A stretch of 64,000 bases of DNA from an uncultured Actinomyces sp. (GTDB lineage Bacteria > Actinomycetota > Actinomycetes > Actinomycetales > Actinomycetaceae): the NCBI GenBank assembly GCA_938040725.1, contig CALHZX010000058.1, positions 4,843 to 68,842 of the forward strand, given 5' to 3'. The stretch's first letter is position 1. Each line of letters begins with the position of its first letter. The translations under genes and the position numbers were made by a program. Shown one piece after another: positions 53,662-63,357 of the stretch. Under the pieces are notes generated by a model. That model had not been told where the DNA came from, did no database searches, and saw only the letters and a list, made by a program, of their open reading frames with translations.

Positions 53662-56600
53662 ATGTCGTTTGTGACCTCCCTGAATGAGACCCCCTACGCG
53701 CTGACCTTTGCCGGTCAGGCTACCCCGTGGCGATCCGCGCTCGACGAGATCGCCCATGATCCCGAGATCGCTGTGATCGTTGACGGAGTCATCAAGGCCT
53801 CGGACCAGGTCCTCTCCCCGGTGCGCCGTTCGCTGGCCACCCAGTCGGTTGCGTCCCTGCCCTTCGCCATCCCGGCCGAGGCCGGCGACGCGGCTGTGAA
53901 CCGCGACGTTGCTGGCCCGGACGAGGCCGCCCTGTCGGTTCCGGGTATCGTTGCCGCCCAGCTGGGTGCACTCATCGACCTGACGCGCGCGGGCCTGAAC
54001 ATCGTGTCCAATCAGCCCACCGCGTTTGAGGGACACTCGCAGGGCGTGCTCGGCGTGGAGATTGCTCGCGCGTGGATCGCCGGGGACGAAGCCCGCGCCG
54101 CTTCCGTGTTCGCGCTCGCTCGTCTGATCGGTGCGGCCGCTGCCCGCATCACGCGTCGCGCCCGCGCCCCGCACGCCGGCGAGGCGACCTACATGGTGTC
54201 CGTGCGAGGCGTGTCCGACTCGCTCCTTGAGCGCATCATCTCCTCCCTGCCCTCGACCTCGCACCCGCTGTCGATCGCACTGCGTAACGACACCGACACC
54301 CACGTCGTCTCTGGTGCGCCCAACGACCTGGCGTCGCTGGTCGCCGCCATCGAGCGCGCCGCTACCAAGGACAAGGCAGCGCACGACGCGCACGAGCGCG
54401 GTGGTCGCCCGTTGACCCCCGTCTGCGAATACCTGCCGGTCTACGTGCCCTTCCACTCCCCCATGCTCGCCGACGCCCTTGCCCTCGTGGACGAGTGGGC
54501 CGCCCAGTGCGGGATCGAGGCCGAGCTCGCCCACAGCCTGGCTGCCGCCGTTCTCACGACCCCCGTGGACTGGCCGGCTCAGATCCGTGCTGCCGCAGAA
54601 TCCGGTGCCACGTGGATCGTTGACGTGGGCCCCGGTGCCACGACTGTGCGCATGACCCGCGCGCTGGTCGAAGGCACCGGCGTCGGCGTCGTCGCCGCCG
54701 GAACCGCCTCCGACCGCGACAAGGCCGCGACCCCCGGCTGGGCCCCCGAGCCCGGAACCGACTGGTCGCACCTGCGCCCCGGCCTTGTGACCCTGCCCGA
54801 CGGCAAGACTGTCGTCGACACTGCCTTCTCGCGCCTCACCGGCCGCTCCCCCGTCCTCCTGGCGGGCATGACCCCCACGACCGTCGACCCCGAGATTGTC
54901 GCCGCTGCCGCGAACGCCGGTTTCTGGGCCGAAATGGCCGGCGGCGGCCAGGTCACCGAAGAGGTCTACAACGAGAACCTGGCGGGCCTGCGCGCCCAGC
55001 TGCGCCCCGGTCACACCGCCGAGTTCAACTCCATGTTCCTGGACCGCTACCTGTGGAATCTCCAGTTCGGCCAGGCCCGCATCGTGTCGCGTTCGCGCGC
55101 GTCCGGTGCCCCCATCGACGGCGTCGTTGTCTCCGCGGGTATCCCCGAACAGGACGAGGCCCTCGCCCTCATCGAGCAGCTGCGCGCCGACGGCTTCCCC
55201 TACGTGGCCTTCAAGCCCGGCACGGTCGACCAGATCCGCAAGGTCATCGCGATCGCCCGCGAGGCCGACCCGATCAAGGTCATCGTCCAGGTCGAGGACG
55301 GCCATTCCGGCGGCCACCACTCTTGGGAGGACCTGTCCGACCTGCTGCTGGCCACCTACGCTCAGCTGCGCGCCCAGTCCAACATCGTCCTGACCGTGGG
55401 CGGCGGCATCGGTACGCCCGAGCGCGCCGCTGACTTCCTGACCGGCGAATGGTCGGCCCGCTATGGCCGCCCGCCAATGCCCGTCGACGGCGTCCTCGTG
55501 GGTACCGCCGCGATGACCACGAAGGAAGCACACACCACGAAGGCCGTGAAGGACCTCCTCGTGGCCACCCCCGGCGTGCCCGACAACGACGAGCTGCGCG
55601 GTTGGGTCGGCGAGGGCATGACCCGCGGCGGCATGACCTCGGGCCTGTCCCACCTGCGCGCCGACATGCACGAGGTCTCCAACGCTGCGGCCGCTGCCGC
55701 GCGCATCATCGCCGAAATCGGCTCCGACGGTGCCCAGGTGCGCGCCCGCAAGGACGAGATCGTCGAGATCCTCTCCCACACGGCCAAACCCTACTTCGGT
55801 GACCTCGAAGAGATGACCTACGAGGCCTGGGTGCGCCGCTTCGCCGACCTGTCCTACCCGTGGGTCGATCCCACGTGGCAGATCCGCTACCACGACCTCC
55901 TCCAGCGCGTTGAGGCTCGTCTGGCCCCCGTGGATCACGGCGAGGTCGAAACCCTGTTCCCGACCGTCGAGGACGTCGCCGACGCACACGCCGCCGCCGA
56001 CCGCCTGATGGCCGCCTATCCGAACGCCGCGACCACGCACGTCACCCCCATTGACGCCGCCTGGTTCCCGGCTCTGTGCCGCTCCTACCCCAAGCCGATG
56101 CCCTTCGTCCCGATCCTGGACGACGACCTCATCCGCTGGTGGGGCCAGGACTGCCTATGGCAGGCGCAGGACGAGCGCTACAGCGCCGACCAGGTCCGCA
56201 TCATCCCCGGTCCCGTGTCCGTGGCCGGCATCGACCGCGTCGACGAGCCCGTCGCTTCCCTGCTGGGCCGCTTCGAGGCCGCTGCCGCCGAGCGTCTGGC
56301 CGACTCCGGCGTCGTCGCGACCCCCGTCGCCTCTCGTCTGGGTAACGGCAAGCCTGCTGCCACCCGCGAGGAATGGCTGCGCAAGGTCCCGTTCATCTCG
56401 TGGACCGGCCACCTCATGACGAACCCCGCCGCCATCCTCGACGAGGAGCGCGTCTCCCTGAAGGAGACCGACACCGGCGTGGACATGGTCATCCACCTGG
56501 ACACCGCCTGGGATAACGACCCGCGCGGCTCCGAGAAGCACGCCGTGCGCGAGCTGGTCTTCCCGCTGGTCATCTCCGGTGAAGACGGCGCTGTCCCCGT

Positions 56601-59600
56601 CATCGACGAGGCCAAGCTGCCCCAGCACATGTACGCGATGCTCGCGGCCACCGCCGGCGTGACCTCCGTGTCCGTCGCGGGTGACACCGTGGACGCGCTG
56701 CCCGTCATGGTTCCCTCCGCCAAGTCCGTCTTCGGCGAGGCCCACTACTCCTTCACGCTGGCCCCCACCCTGGGCTTCGACCACGCCGAGGCCACGGGTG
56801 CTGCTCTGTCTGCCACCTACGAGCTGGCGGCTTGGGCGCCCGACGCTCTGCTCGGCCCCGCTTGGCCTGCGATCTACGCAGCCCTGGGTTCTGCCATCCA
56901 CAACGATTATCCGGTCATTGAGGGCCTGCTCAACGCCGTCCACCTCGATCACTCGATCACGCTGGAATACACGCCCGAGCAGATGCTCGAACGTGGCATC
57001 ACCACGATCGATGTGACCAGCCACGTGGCCGCCGTCGACGAGTCCTCCTCCGGCCGTATCGTCACGGTCGCCCTTGAGCTGACCTCCAACGGTGAGCACG
57101 TTGGCTCCACGCAGGAGCGCTTCGCGATCCGCGGTCGCGCCACCGGCAACCGTGCCCCCTCCGAGGCCGCGCCCTTCGGGGGCGCGACCGTCGAGGTCGT
57201 GGACACGCCCCGCTCGGTCCTGCGTCGCGTGAGCGTCAAAGCCCCCGACGACATGACGCCGTTTGCGATTGTGTCGGGTGACTACAACCCGATCCACACC
57301 TCCTACGCGGCCGCCAAGGTCGCCGGCATGGACGCGCCCCTCGTGCACGGCATGTGGCTGTCGGCCACCGCTCAGCACGCTGCCGAGGCCGTCGTCGCCG
57401 GTCAGGGCGGCGCTCAGATCGCGGGCTGGACGTACTACATGTACGGCACCGTCGACCTGAACGACGAGGTCGAGATCACCGTCGAGCGCGTGGGCCGCGT
57501 CGTCGGCGGCGGCCTGTCCCTCGAGGTCACCTGCCGCATCGACAAGCAGGTCGTCTCGCGTGCGTCGGCCTACACCTTCGCCCCGAAGGTCGCCTACGTC
57601 TACCCCGGCCAGGGCATCCAAAGTGCTGGCATGGGCCTCGACGAGCGCACCAAGTCCAAGGCTGTCGACGAGGTCTGGCGCCGCGCGGATGCACACACCC
57701 GCTCGGCGATGGGCTTCTCCATCCTGGCGATCGTGCGCGACAACCCGACCGAGATCGTGGCGCGCGGCATCACCTACCGTCACCCCGAGGGCGTCCTGAA
57801 CCTCACCCAGTTCACGCAGGTTGCGCTCGCGACCCTGGCGATTGGCCAGACGGCCCGCATGCGCGAAGAGGGCGTGTTGGTTCCGGGTGCTGCCTTCGCC
57901 GGTCACTCGTTGGGCGAGTACGACGCTCTGGCCGCATACGCCGAGGTCTTCCCGCTCGAAATCGTCCTCGACCTGGTCTTCCAGCGCGGTTCCACGATGC
58001 ACTCGCTCGTGCCCCGCGATGAGAAGGGCCGTTCAAACTACCGCATGGGCGCCTTGCGTCCGAACCAGTTCGGCGTCGACGATGCCCACGTCGTGGAGTA
58101 CGTCGCCTCGATCGCTCAGGCCTCGGGTGAGTTCCTCCAGATCGTGAACTTCAACCTGGCGGGCCAGCAGTACGCGGTCGCCGGCACGGTCGCGGGCCTG
58201 AAGGCCCTCGAGGAGGACGCCAGCAAGCGCGCTGCCGAGCGCGGCGGCAAGCGTCCCTTCATGTACGTTCCCGGCATCGACGTGCCCTTCCACTCCACTG
58301 TCCTGCGCAGCGGCGTGGCGGACTTCCGTACGAAGCTCGACGAACGTATTCCCGCCGAGATTGATCCCGCGAAGCTCGTGGGCCGCTACATCCCCAACCT
58401 GGTGGCGCGTCCCTTCGAGCTGACCCGCGAGTTCGCCCAGTCCATCCTCGACGTGGTTCCCTCGGAGACGGTGCGTAACCTGCTCGGGACGGAAGGCGCA
58501 TGGGACGCGGCCCTGGCCAACCCGGGTGTCCTGACCCGCACGCTGCTCATCGAGCTCCTGTGCTGGCAGTTCGCCTCCCCGGTGCGCTGGATCGAGACGC
58601 AGCGCGTGCTGCTTTCGACTGAAGAAGCAGCCCCCGGTGTTGCCGGCCTGGGCGTCGATCAGGTCATCGAGGTGGGCCTGGGTGCCGCCCCGACACTGGC
58701 CAACCTGGCCTCCCGCACCCTGCTCGCCCCCGAGTTCGCTCTCTCCCGCGTCGACGTGTTCAACGTCCAGCGCGACGAGCCTCGCGTCTACGCGACCGAC
58801 GTCGCCGTGATCGAGGACGATGAGGACGAGGAGATCACCCCGGAGGCTCCCGCCGCCGAGGCAGCTCCCACGCCTGCACCGGCCGCCCCCGCGGTCGAGG
58901 CTACTCCGGCTGCTGCCCCTGCGGCGCCGACCGGCGGCCCCTCGGGTGCCGACGTCGCGGACCTGCCCTTCACCGCGTCCTCCGCGATTCACGCCCTGCT
59001 GGCGCTGTCCGCGAAGATCCGCATCGACGAGGTCGGCGCCACTGACACGACCGAATCGCTCACCAACGGCGTCTCCTCGCGCCGCAACCAGCTGCTCATG
59101 GACATGTCCTCCGAGCTGGGCCTGAACTCGATCGACGGCGCCGGCGAGGCAGATGTTGCGACGCTGTCCGCGACGGTCGACAAGGCTGCCAAGGGTTACA
59201 AGCCCTTCGGCCCGGTTCTGGCCGAGGCCGTCAAGGAGCGCACGCGCAAGCTGTTCGGTGCCGCTGGCGTCAAGGCCGGCCGTATCACGGAGCGTGTCAC
59301 CGGAACGTGGCAGCTGGGCACCGGTTGGGCCCAGCATGTCACCGCTGAGATCGTCCTGGGTACCCGTGAGGGCGCCTCGACCCGCGACGGGGACCTGGCG
59401 ACCCTGCCCCTGGATGCTCCGACGAACGCCGCGGGCGTCGATGCCCTCATCGATGCGGCAGTGGCTGCCGTCGCGGCCCGCGAAGGCATTGCCGTGTCGC
59501 TGCCCAGCGCAGGCGGTTCCGCCGGTGGCGGTGTCGTCGATTCCGCCGCTCTCGACGCCTACGCCGCGTCCGTGACCGGTGAGGACGGCGTCCTGGCCAA

Positions 59601-62600
59601 GACCGCTCGCACGATCCTGTCCGAGCTGGGTCTGAACGCCCCCGCCCCCACCGGGGAGGATTCCTCCGATGACGCGCGCGTCATCGACGCGGTCGCGGCC
59701 GAGCTCGGTTCAGGCTGGGTCGACCTCGTTGAGCCTCGCTTCGATGCCGCGCGCGCCGTCCTGCTGGACGACCGCTGGGCATCCGCTCGTGAGGACGTCG
59801 CCCGCTACGTCGCCGAAGGCACCCTCACCGAGGGCGCGTCCTTCGTGGGCACCGGCCGCGCAGTGGCCGAGCAGGCCTCGTACTGGGCGAACCGCCTGCA
59901 CGCCGAGGGTGATCACGAGCGTGCGGCTCGCCTGGAGCAGATCGCGGCCGACGCGCTCTCCTCCGCCGCGGAGCTGCCCTACGCGAATGACGTCGCAGTG
60001 GTCACCGGTATGACCCCCGCCTCCATCGGTGGCGCGGTCGTGGGTGGCCTGCTTGCCGGCGGCGCAACCGTCATCGCGACCTCCTCGTCGATCTCCGCTG
60101 CGCGCCTGGCCTTCGCTAAGGATCTCTACCGGACGAATGCCGCAGGCTGTGCCAAGCTGTGGCTGGTTCCCGCGAACCTGGCCTCCTACCGCGACGTGGA
60201 TGCGCTCGTGGAGTGGATCGGCACCGAGCAGACCAAGTCCGTGGGCGCCGACATCAAGGTGACCAAGGAAGCCCTGGTCCCGACGCTGTTCTACCCCTTC
60301 GCTGCTCCTCGCGTCTCCGGCACGCTGGCCGACGCGGGCGCTGCCTCCGAGAACCAGATGCGCCTGCTGCTGTGGAGCGTCGAACGCTCCATCGCCGGCC
60401 TGTGCGTGATCGGCTCCGACACGCACGCTGACCACCGCCTGCACGTCGTGCTGCCCGGTTCTCCGAACCGCGGCATCTTCGGCGGCGACGGCGCGTACGC
60501 CGAGGCAAAGGCATCCTTCGACGCGATCGCGACACGCTGGGCGGCCGAGCCGATCTGGGGTTCGCGCGTGTCGATCGCTCACCCGCGTATCGGTTGGGTG
60601 CGTGGCACCGGCCTCATGGGCGGCAACGACCCAATGGTCGCCGCCGTCGAGGCTGCTGGCGTACGTACCTGGTCGACCGAGGAAATGGCTGAGCAGCTGC
60701 TTACCCTCTCGAGCGCCGAGGTTCGCGCCCAGGCTGCCAACGCCCCGGTAGACGCCGACCTGACCGGCGGCCTGGACTCCTCCATCGACCTGCGCGCCCT
60801 ACGCGCACAGGCCGAGGCCGCCGCTCCCGAGACACCCGCATCTGAGCCGGTTGCGACCGTGTCCGCGCTGCCTTCGCCCACGCAGGTCACCGTGCCGCAC
60901 GTCGAGCCGTCGCAGTGGGGCCACACCACGGCGTCGTTGGCCAACACGGTCGTCATCGTCGGTCACGGCGAGGTCGGCCCGTGGGGCAGCGCCCGTACCC
61001 GCGTGCAGGCCGAGCTCGGTATCCACACCGATGGCACCGTCGAGCTCACCCCTGCGGGCGTGCTTGAACTCGCCTGGATGACCGGCCTGCTGACCTGGTC
61101 GGACACCCCCGTGGGCGGCTGGTACGACAAGGACGACCAGCTGGTCCCCGAGTCGGAGATCTTCGATCGCTACCGCGACGAGGTCGTGGCCCGCTCCGGC
61201 GTGCGCTTCTTCCACGATGACGGCCCGCTGCACGACGGCTACACGCCCGAGTCGGCGATGGTCTTCCTGGACCGCGACATCACGTTCACGGTCGAGGACG
61301 AGACCGAGGCTCGCTCCTACGCCGAGGCTGACCCGCAGTTCACCGTGATCGAGCAGACCGCGTTCGGTGAGTGGCAGGTGACCCGCAAGTCCGGCGCCCA
61401 GGTGCGTGTACCTCGTCGCGCGACCCTCAACCGCCGCATCGGTGGCCTGTTCCCCACCGACTTCGATCCGGCTCGCTGGGGTATCCCGGCCTCGATGCTG
61501 GACTCGATCGACCCGATCGCCGTGTGGAACCTGGTCTCCGCCGTCGACGCGTTCGTGTCCGCTGGCTTCAGCCCCGCAGAGCTGCTGCGCGTCGTCCACC
61601 CGGCGACCGTTGCTTCCACGCAGGGCACCGGCTTCGGTGGCATGCGTTCGATGCACAAGCTGTTCGTCGACCGCTTCCTGGGCGAGGAATACCCGCAGGA
61701 CATCCTGCAGGAGACCCTTCCCAACGTCGTGGCTGCACACACGATGCAGTCCTACGTGGGCGGCTACGGCTCGATGATCAACCCGGTCGGCGCCTGCGCG
61801 ACCGCCGCGGTTTCCATCGAAGAGGGCGTCGACAAGATCAAGGCTGGCAAGGCTGACTTCGTCGTGGCCGGCGCGATTGACGACATCCAGGTGGAGTCGA
61901 TCGTGGGCTTCGGCGCGATGAACGCGACGGCGAACTCTAACGAGCTGCTCGCTCGCGGCATTTCCTCGCGCTTCGTCTCGCGCGCTAACGACCGCCGCCG
62001 CGGCGGCTTCGTCGAGGCGCAGGGTGGCGGTACCGTGCTGCTGACCCGCGCGTCGGTGGCGCTCGACATGAACCTGCCGGTCCTGGCAGTCGTGGGACAC
62101 GCGCAGACCTTCAGCGATGGTGCGCACACCTCGATTCCGGCGCCCGGCCTGGGTGCCCTCGCGGTGGCGCGCGGCGGACGCGACTCGGTCATCGCCCGCA
62201 ACCTAGGCGAGCTCGGCGTGGGTATCGACGACGTGGCCTTCGTGTCCAAGCACGACACGTCCACGAACGCCAACGACCCCAACGAGTCGGATCTGCACAC
62301 CCGCGTCGGCATGGCGCTGGGCCGTACCCCCGGCAACCCACTGCTGGTCATCTCGCAGAAGACCCTCACGGGTCACGCGAAGGGCGGCGCGTGCGTGTTC
62401 CAGGTGGGCGGCATCATCGACGTGTTCCGCACGGGTCTGATCCCCGCGAACGTCGCGCTGGATTGCGTCGACGACGCGATGGAGCAGTACAGCCCGCTCG
62501 TGTGGCTGCGTTCCCCGCTGGACCTGTCCTCTCGCGGACCTGTGCGTGCGGCGTTCGCAACCTCGCTCGGCTTCGGTCACGTCTCCGGCTTCCTGGCGCT

Positions 62601-62889
62601 GGTTAACCCGGCCGCCTTCGAGGCCATCGTGGAGCGTGAGGCCGGACGCGAGCGCCTCGAGGCATGGCGCACGGCATCGGATCGCCGACTGCGCAACGGC
62701 CAGCGTCACATCGAGATGGGCATGCTGGGCCACGCCCCGCTGTTCACTTCGGTGGAGGGTCGCCGCCTGCCCGACGACCCGGCTGCCGGCATCGCGGGTG
62801 ACGCCCACGAGGTTGAGGCCGCGATCCTGCTGGATCCGTCGGCACGCCTGGGCGAGGACGGCTTCTACCACCTGCCGGAAGGCAAGTGA
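53662..62889 (+). CDS. fas: Type I fatty acid synthase, single polypeptide
   Basis: 3,075 aa. Makes acyl-CoA from malonyl-CoA with all activities on one chain. Domain order, with approximate residues: acetyltransferase GHSQGVLG (124); FMN enoyl reductase LLAGMTPTTVDPEIVAAA (from 385); MaoC-like dehydratase DYNPIHTSYAAAK, HGMW (1206-1230); malonyl/palmitoyl transferase GHSLGEYDAL (1414); an Ala/Pro linker (1730-1760); carrier with the likely phosphopantetheine Ser in GVSSRRNQLLMD (1806); ketoreductase VVTGMTPASIGGAVVGGLL (2113); ketosynthase Cys in GACATAAV (2712) and KHDTSTNANDP, KTLTGHAKGG. ATG 53662 follows AAGGA; the frame opens 8 codons earlier. Confidence 0.96.
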   Translation: MSFVTSLNETPYALTFAGQATPWRSALDEIAHDPEIAVIVDGVIKASDQVLSPVRRSLATQSVASLPFAIPAEAGDAAVNRDVAGPDEAALSVPGIVAAQLGALIDLTRAGLNIVSNQPTAFEGHSQGVLGVEIARAWIAGDEARAASVFALARLIGAAAARITRRARAPHAGEATYMVSVRGVSDSLLERIISSLPSTSHPLSIALRNDTDTHVVSGAPNDLASLVAAIERAATKDKAAHDAHERGGRPLTPVCEYLPVYVPFHSPMLADALALVDEWAAQCGIEAELAHSLAAAVLTTPVDWPAQIRAAAESGATWIVDVGPGATTVRMTRALVEGTGVGVVAAGTASDRDKAATPGWAPEPGTDWSHLRPGLVTLPDGKTVVDTAFSRLTGRSPVLLAGMTPTTVDPEIVAAAANAGFWAEMAGGGQVTEEVYNENLAGLRAQLRPGHTAEFNSMFLDRYLWNLQFGQARIVSRSRASGAPIDGVVVSAGIPEQDEALALIEQLRADGFPYVAFKPGTVDQIRKVIAIAREADPIKVIVQVEDGHSGGHHSWEDLSDLLLATYAQLRAQSNIVLTVGGGIGTPERAADFLTGEWSARYGRPPMPVDGVLVGTAAMTTKEAHTTKAVKDLLVATPGVPDNDELRGWVGEGMTRGGMTSGLSHLRADMHEVSNAAAAAARIIAEIGSDGAQVRARKDEIVEILSHTAKPYFGDLEEMTYEAWVRRFADLSYPWVDPTWQIRYHDLLQRVEARLAPVDHGEVETLFPTVEDVADAHAAADRLMAAYPNAATTHVTPIDAAWFPALCRSYPKPMPFVPILDDDLIRWWGQDCLWQAQDERYSADQVRIIPGPVSVAGIDRVDEPVASLLGRFEAAAAERLADSGVVATPVASRLGNGKPAATREEWLRKVPFISWTGHLMTNPAAILDEERVSLKETDTGVDMVIHLDTAWDNDPRGSEKHAVRELVFPLVISGEDGAVPVIDEAKLPQHMYAMLAATAGVTSVSVAGDTVDALPVMVPSAKSVFGEAHYSFTLAPTLGFDHAEATGAALSATYELAAWAPDALLGPAWPAIYAALGSAIHNDYPVIEGLLNAVHLDHSITLEYTPEQMLERGITTIDVTSHVAAVDESSSGRIVTVALELTSNGEHVGSTQERFAIRGRATGNRAPSEAAPFGGATVEVVDTPRSVLRRVSVKAPDDMTPFAIVSGDYNPIHTSYAAAKVAGMDAPLVHGMWLSATAQHAAEAVVAGQGGAQIAGWTYYMYGTVDLNDEVEITVERVGRVVGGGLSLEVTCRIDKQVVSRASAYTFAPKVAYVYPGQGIQSAGMGLDERTKSKAVDEVWRRADAHTRSAMGFSILAIVRDNPTEIVARGITYRHPEGVLNLTQFTQVALATLAIGQTARMREEGVLVPGAAFAGHSLGEYDALAAYAEVFPLEIVLDLVFQRGSTMHSLVPRDEKGRSNYRMGALRPNQFGVDDAHVVEYVASIAQASGEFLQIVNFNLAGQQYAVAGTVAGLKALEEDASKRAAERGGKRPFMYVPGIDVPFHSTVLRSGVADFRTKLDERIPAEIDPAKLVGRYIPNLVARPFELTREFAQSILDVVPSETVRNLLGTEGAWDAALANPGVLTRTLLIELLCWQFASPVRWIETQRVLLSTEEAAPGVAGLGVDQVIEVGLGAAPTLANLASRTLLAPEFALSRVDVFNVQRDEPRVYATDVAVIEDDEDEEITPEAPAAEAAPTPAPAAPAVEATPAAAPAAPTGGPSGADVADLPFTASSAIHALLALSAKIRIDEVGATDTTESLTNGVSSRRNQLLMDMSSELGLNSIDGAGEADVATLSATVDKAAKGYKPFGPVLAEAVKERTRKLFGAAGVKAGRITERVTGTWQLGTGWAQHVTAEIVLGTREGASTRDGDLATLPLDAPTNAAGVDALIDAAVAAVAAREGIAVSLPSAGGSAGGGVVDSAALDAYAASVTGEDGVLAKTARTILSELGLNAPAPTGEDSSDDARVIDAVAAELGSGWVDLVEPRFDAARAVLLDDRWASAREDVARYVAEGTLTEGASFVGTGRAVAEQASYWANRLHAEGDHERAARLEQIAADALSSAAELPYANDVAVVTGMTPASIGGAVVGGLLAGGATVIATSSSISAARLAFAKDLYRTNAAGCAKLWLVPANLASYRDVDALVEWIGTEQTKSVGADIKVTKEALVPTLFYPFAAPRVSGTLADAGAASENQMRLLLWSVERSIAGLCVIGSDTHADHRLHVVLPGSPNRGIFGGDGAYAEAKASFDAIATRWAAEPIWGSRVSIAHPRIGWVRGTGLMGGNDPMVAAVEAAGVRTWSTEEMAEQLLTLSSAEVRAQAANAPVDADLTGGLDSSIDLRALRAQAEAAAPETPASEPVATVSALPSPTQVTVPHVEPSQWGHTTASLANTVVIVGHGEVGPWGSARTRVQAELGIHTDGTVELTPAGVLELAWMTGLLTWSDTPVGGWYDKDDQLVPESEIFDRYRDEVVARSGVRFFHDDGPLHDGYTPESAMVFLDRDITFTVEDETEARSYAEADPQFTVIEQTAFGEWQVTRKSGAQVRVPRRATLNRRIGGLFPTDFDPARWGIPASMLDSIDPIAVWNLVSAVDAFVSAGFSPAELLRVVHPATVASTQGTGFGGMRSMHKLFVDRFLGEEYPQDILQETLPNVVAAHTMQSYVGGYGSMINPVGACATAAVSIEEGVDKIKAGKADFVVAGAIDDIQVESIVGFGAMNATANSNELLARGISSRFVSRANDRRRGGFVEAQGGGTVLLTRASVALDMNLPVLAVVGHAQTFSDGAHTSIPAPGLGALAVARGGRDSVIARNLGELGVGIDDVAFVSKHDTSTNANDPNESDLHTRVGMALGRTPGNPLLVISQKTLTGHAKGGACVFQVGGIIDVFRTGLIPANVALDCVDDAMEQYSPLVWLRSPLDLSSRGPVRAAFATSLGFGHVSGFLALVNPAAFEAIVEREAGRERLEAWRTASDRRLRNGQRHIEMGMLGHAPLFTSVEGRRLPDDPAAGIAGDAHEVEAAILLDPSARLGEDGFYHLPEGK

Positions 62890-62892
62890 GCG

Positions 62893-63357
62893 ATGCGCGG
62901 GCTCGGCGTTGACCTGGTTTCCCTGCCTGAGTTTGCCGCTCAGGTGAGGGAGCCGGGGTCGGCCTTCCTGGACGGCGTTCTGACGCCCAGGGAGGCCCGC
63001 CGGGTCCGCGCCCGTGCAGCCGCCACGTCCGGCGCTCAGCCCGGTTCCGCCCGCTATGACGAGGCCGTGGCCCGTCACGCAGGCGGCCTGTGGGCCGCGA
63101 AAGAGGCCTTCGTGAAGGCCTGGTCGTGTGCCCTCTTCGGCACTCCACCCCGCATTGGTGCCGACGACGTGGACTGGCGCGAGATTGAGGTGATCCACGA
63201 CGAGTGGAACCGCCCCGCGATCGCGCTGCACGGACGAGTCGCCGCCGCGTGTGAGGTCTCGCTCGGGGCGCGCTCCACGTGGAATGTGCTCGTCTCTATC
63301 AGCCACGACGGGACGTGCGCCATCGCGCAGGTCGCGATCGTGGATGCGCCCGCCTAA
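62893..63357 (+). CDS. acpS: Holo-[acyl-carrier-protein] synthase
   Basis: 154 aa. Transfers phosphopantetheine from CoA to the carrier domain of the synthase. MRGLGVDLVSLPEFA has the metal-binding Asp, and WAAKEAFVKAWSCAL the second (WxxKEA) site. FVKAWS and VLVSISHDGTCAIAQV finish the fold. It starts 3 nt after fas, the standard actinobacterial pairing in which a dedicated AcpS activates the fas ACP. The stop overlaps the end of the converging SSB gene. Confidence 0.94.
   Translation: MRGLGVDLVSLPEFAAQVREPGSAFLDGVLTPREARRVRARAAATSGAQPGSARYDEAVARHAGGLWAAKEAFVKAWSCALFGTPPRIGADDVDWREIEVIHDEWNRPAIALHGRVAAACEVSLGARSTWNVLVSISHDGTCAIAQVAIVDAPA

Noticed and set aside
53596..58002. Long minus-strand open frames (814 and 615 codons) inside fas
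   Set aside because: They are antisense to recognisable FAS I domains and have low-complexity Gly/Asp/Arg compositions typical of the complementary strand.
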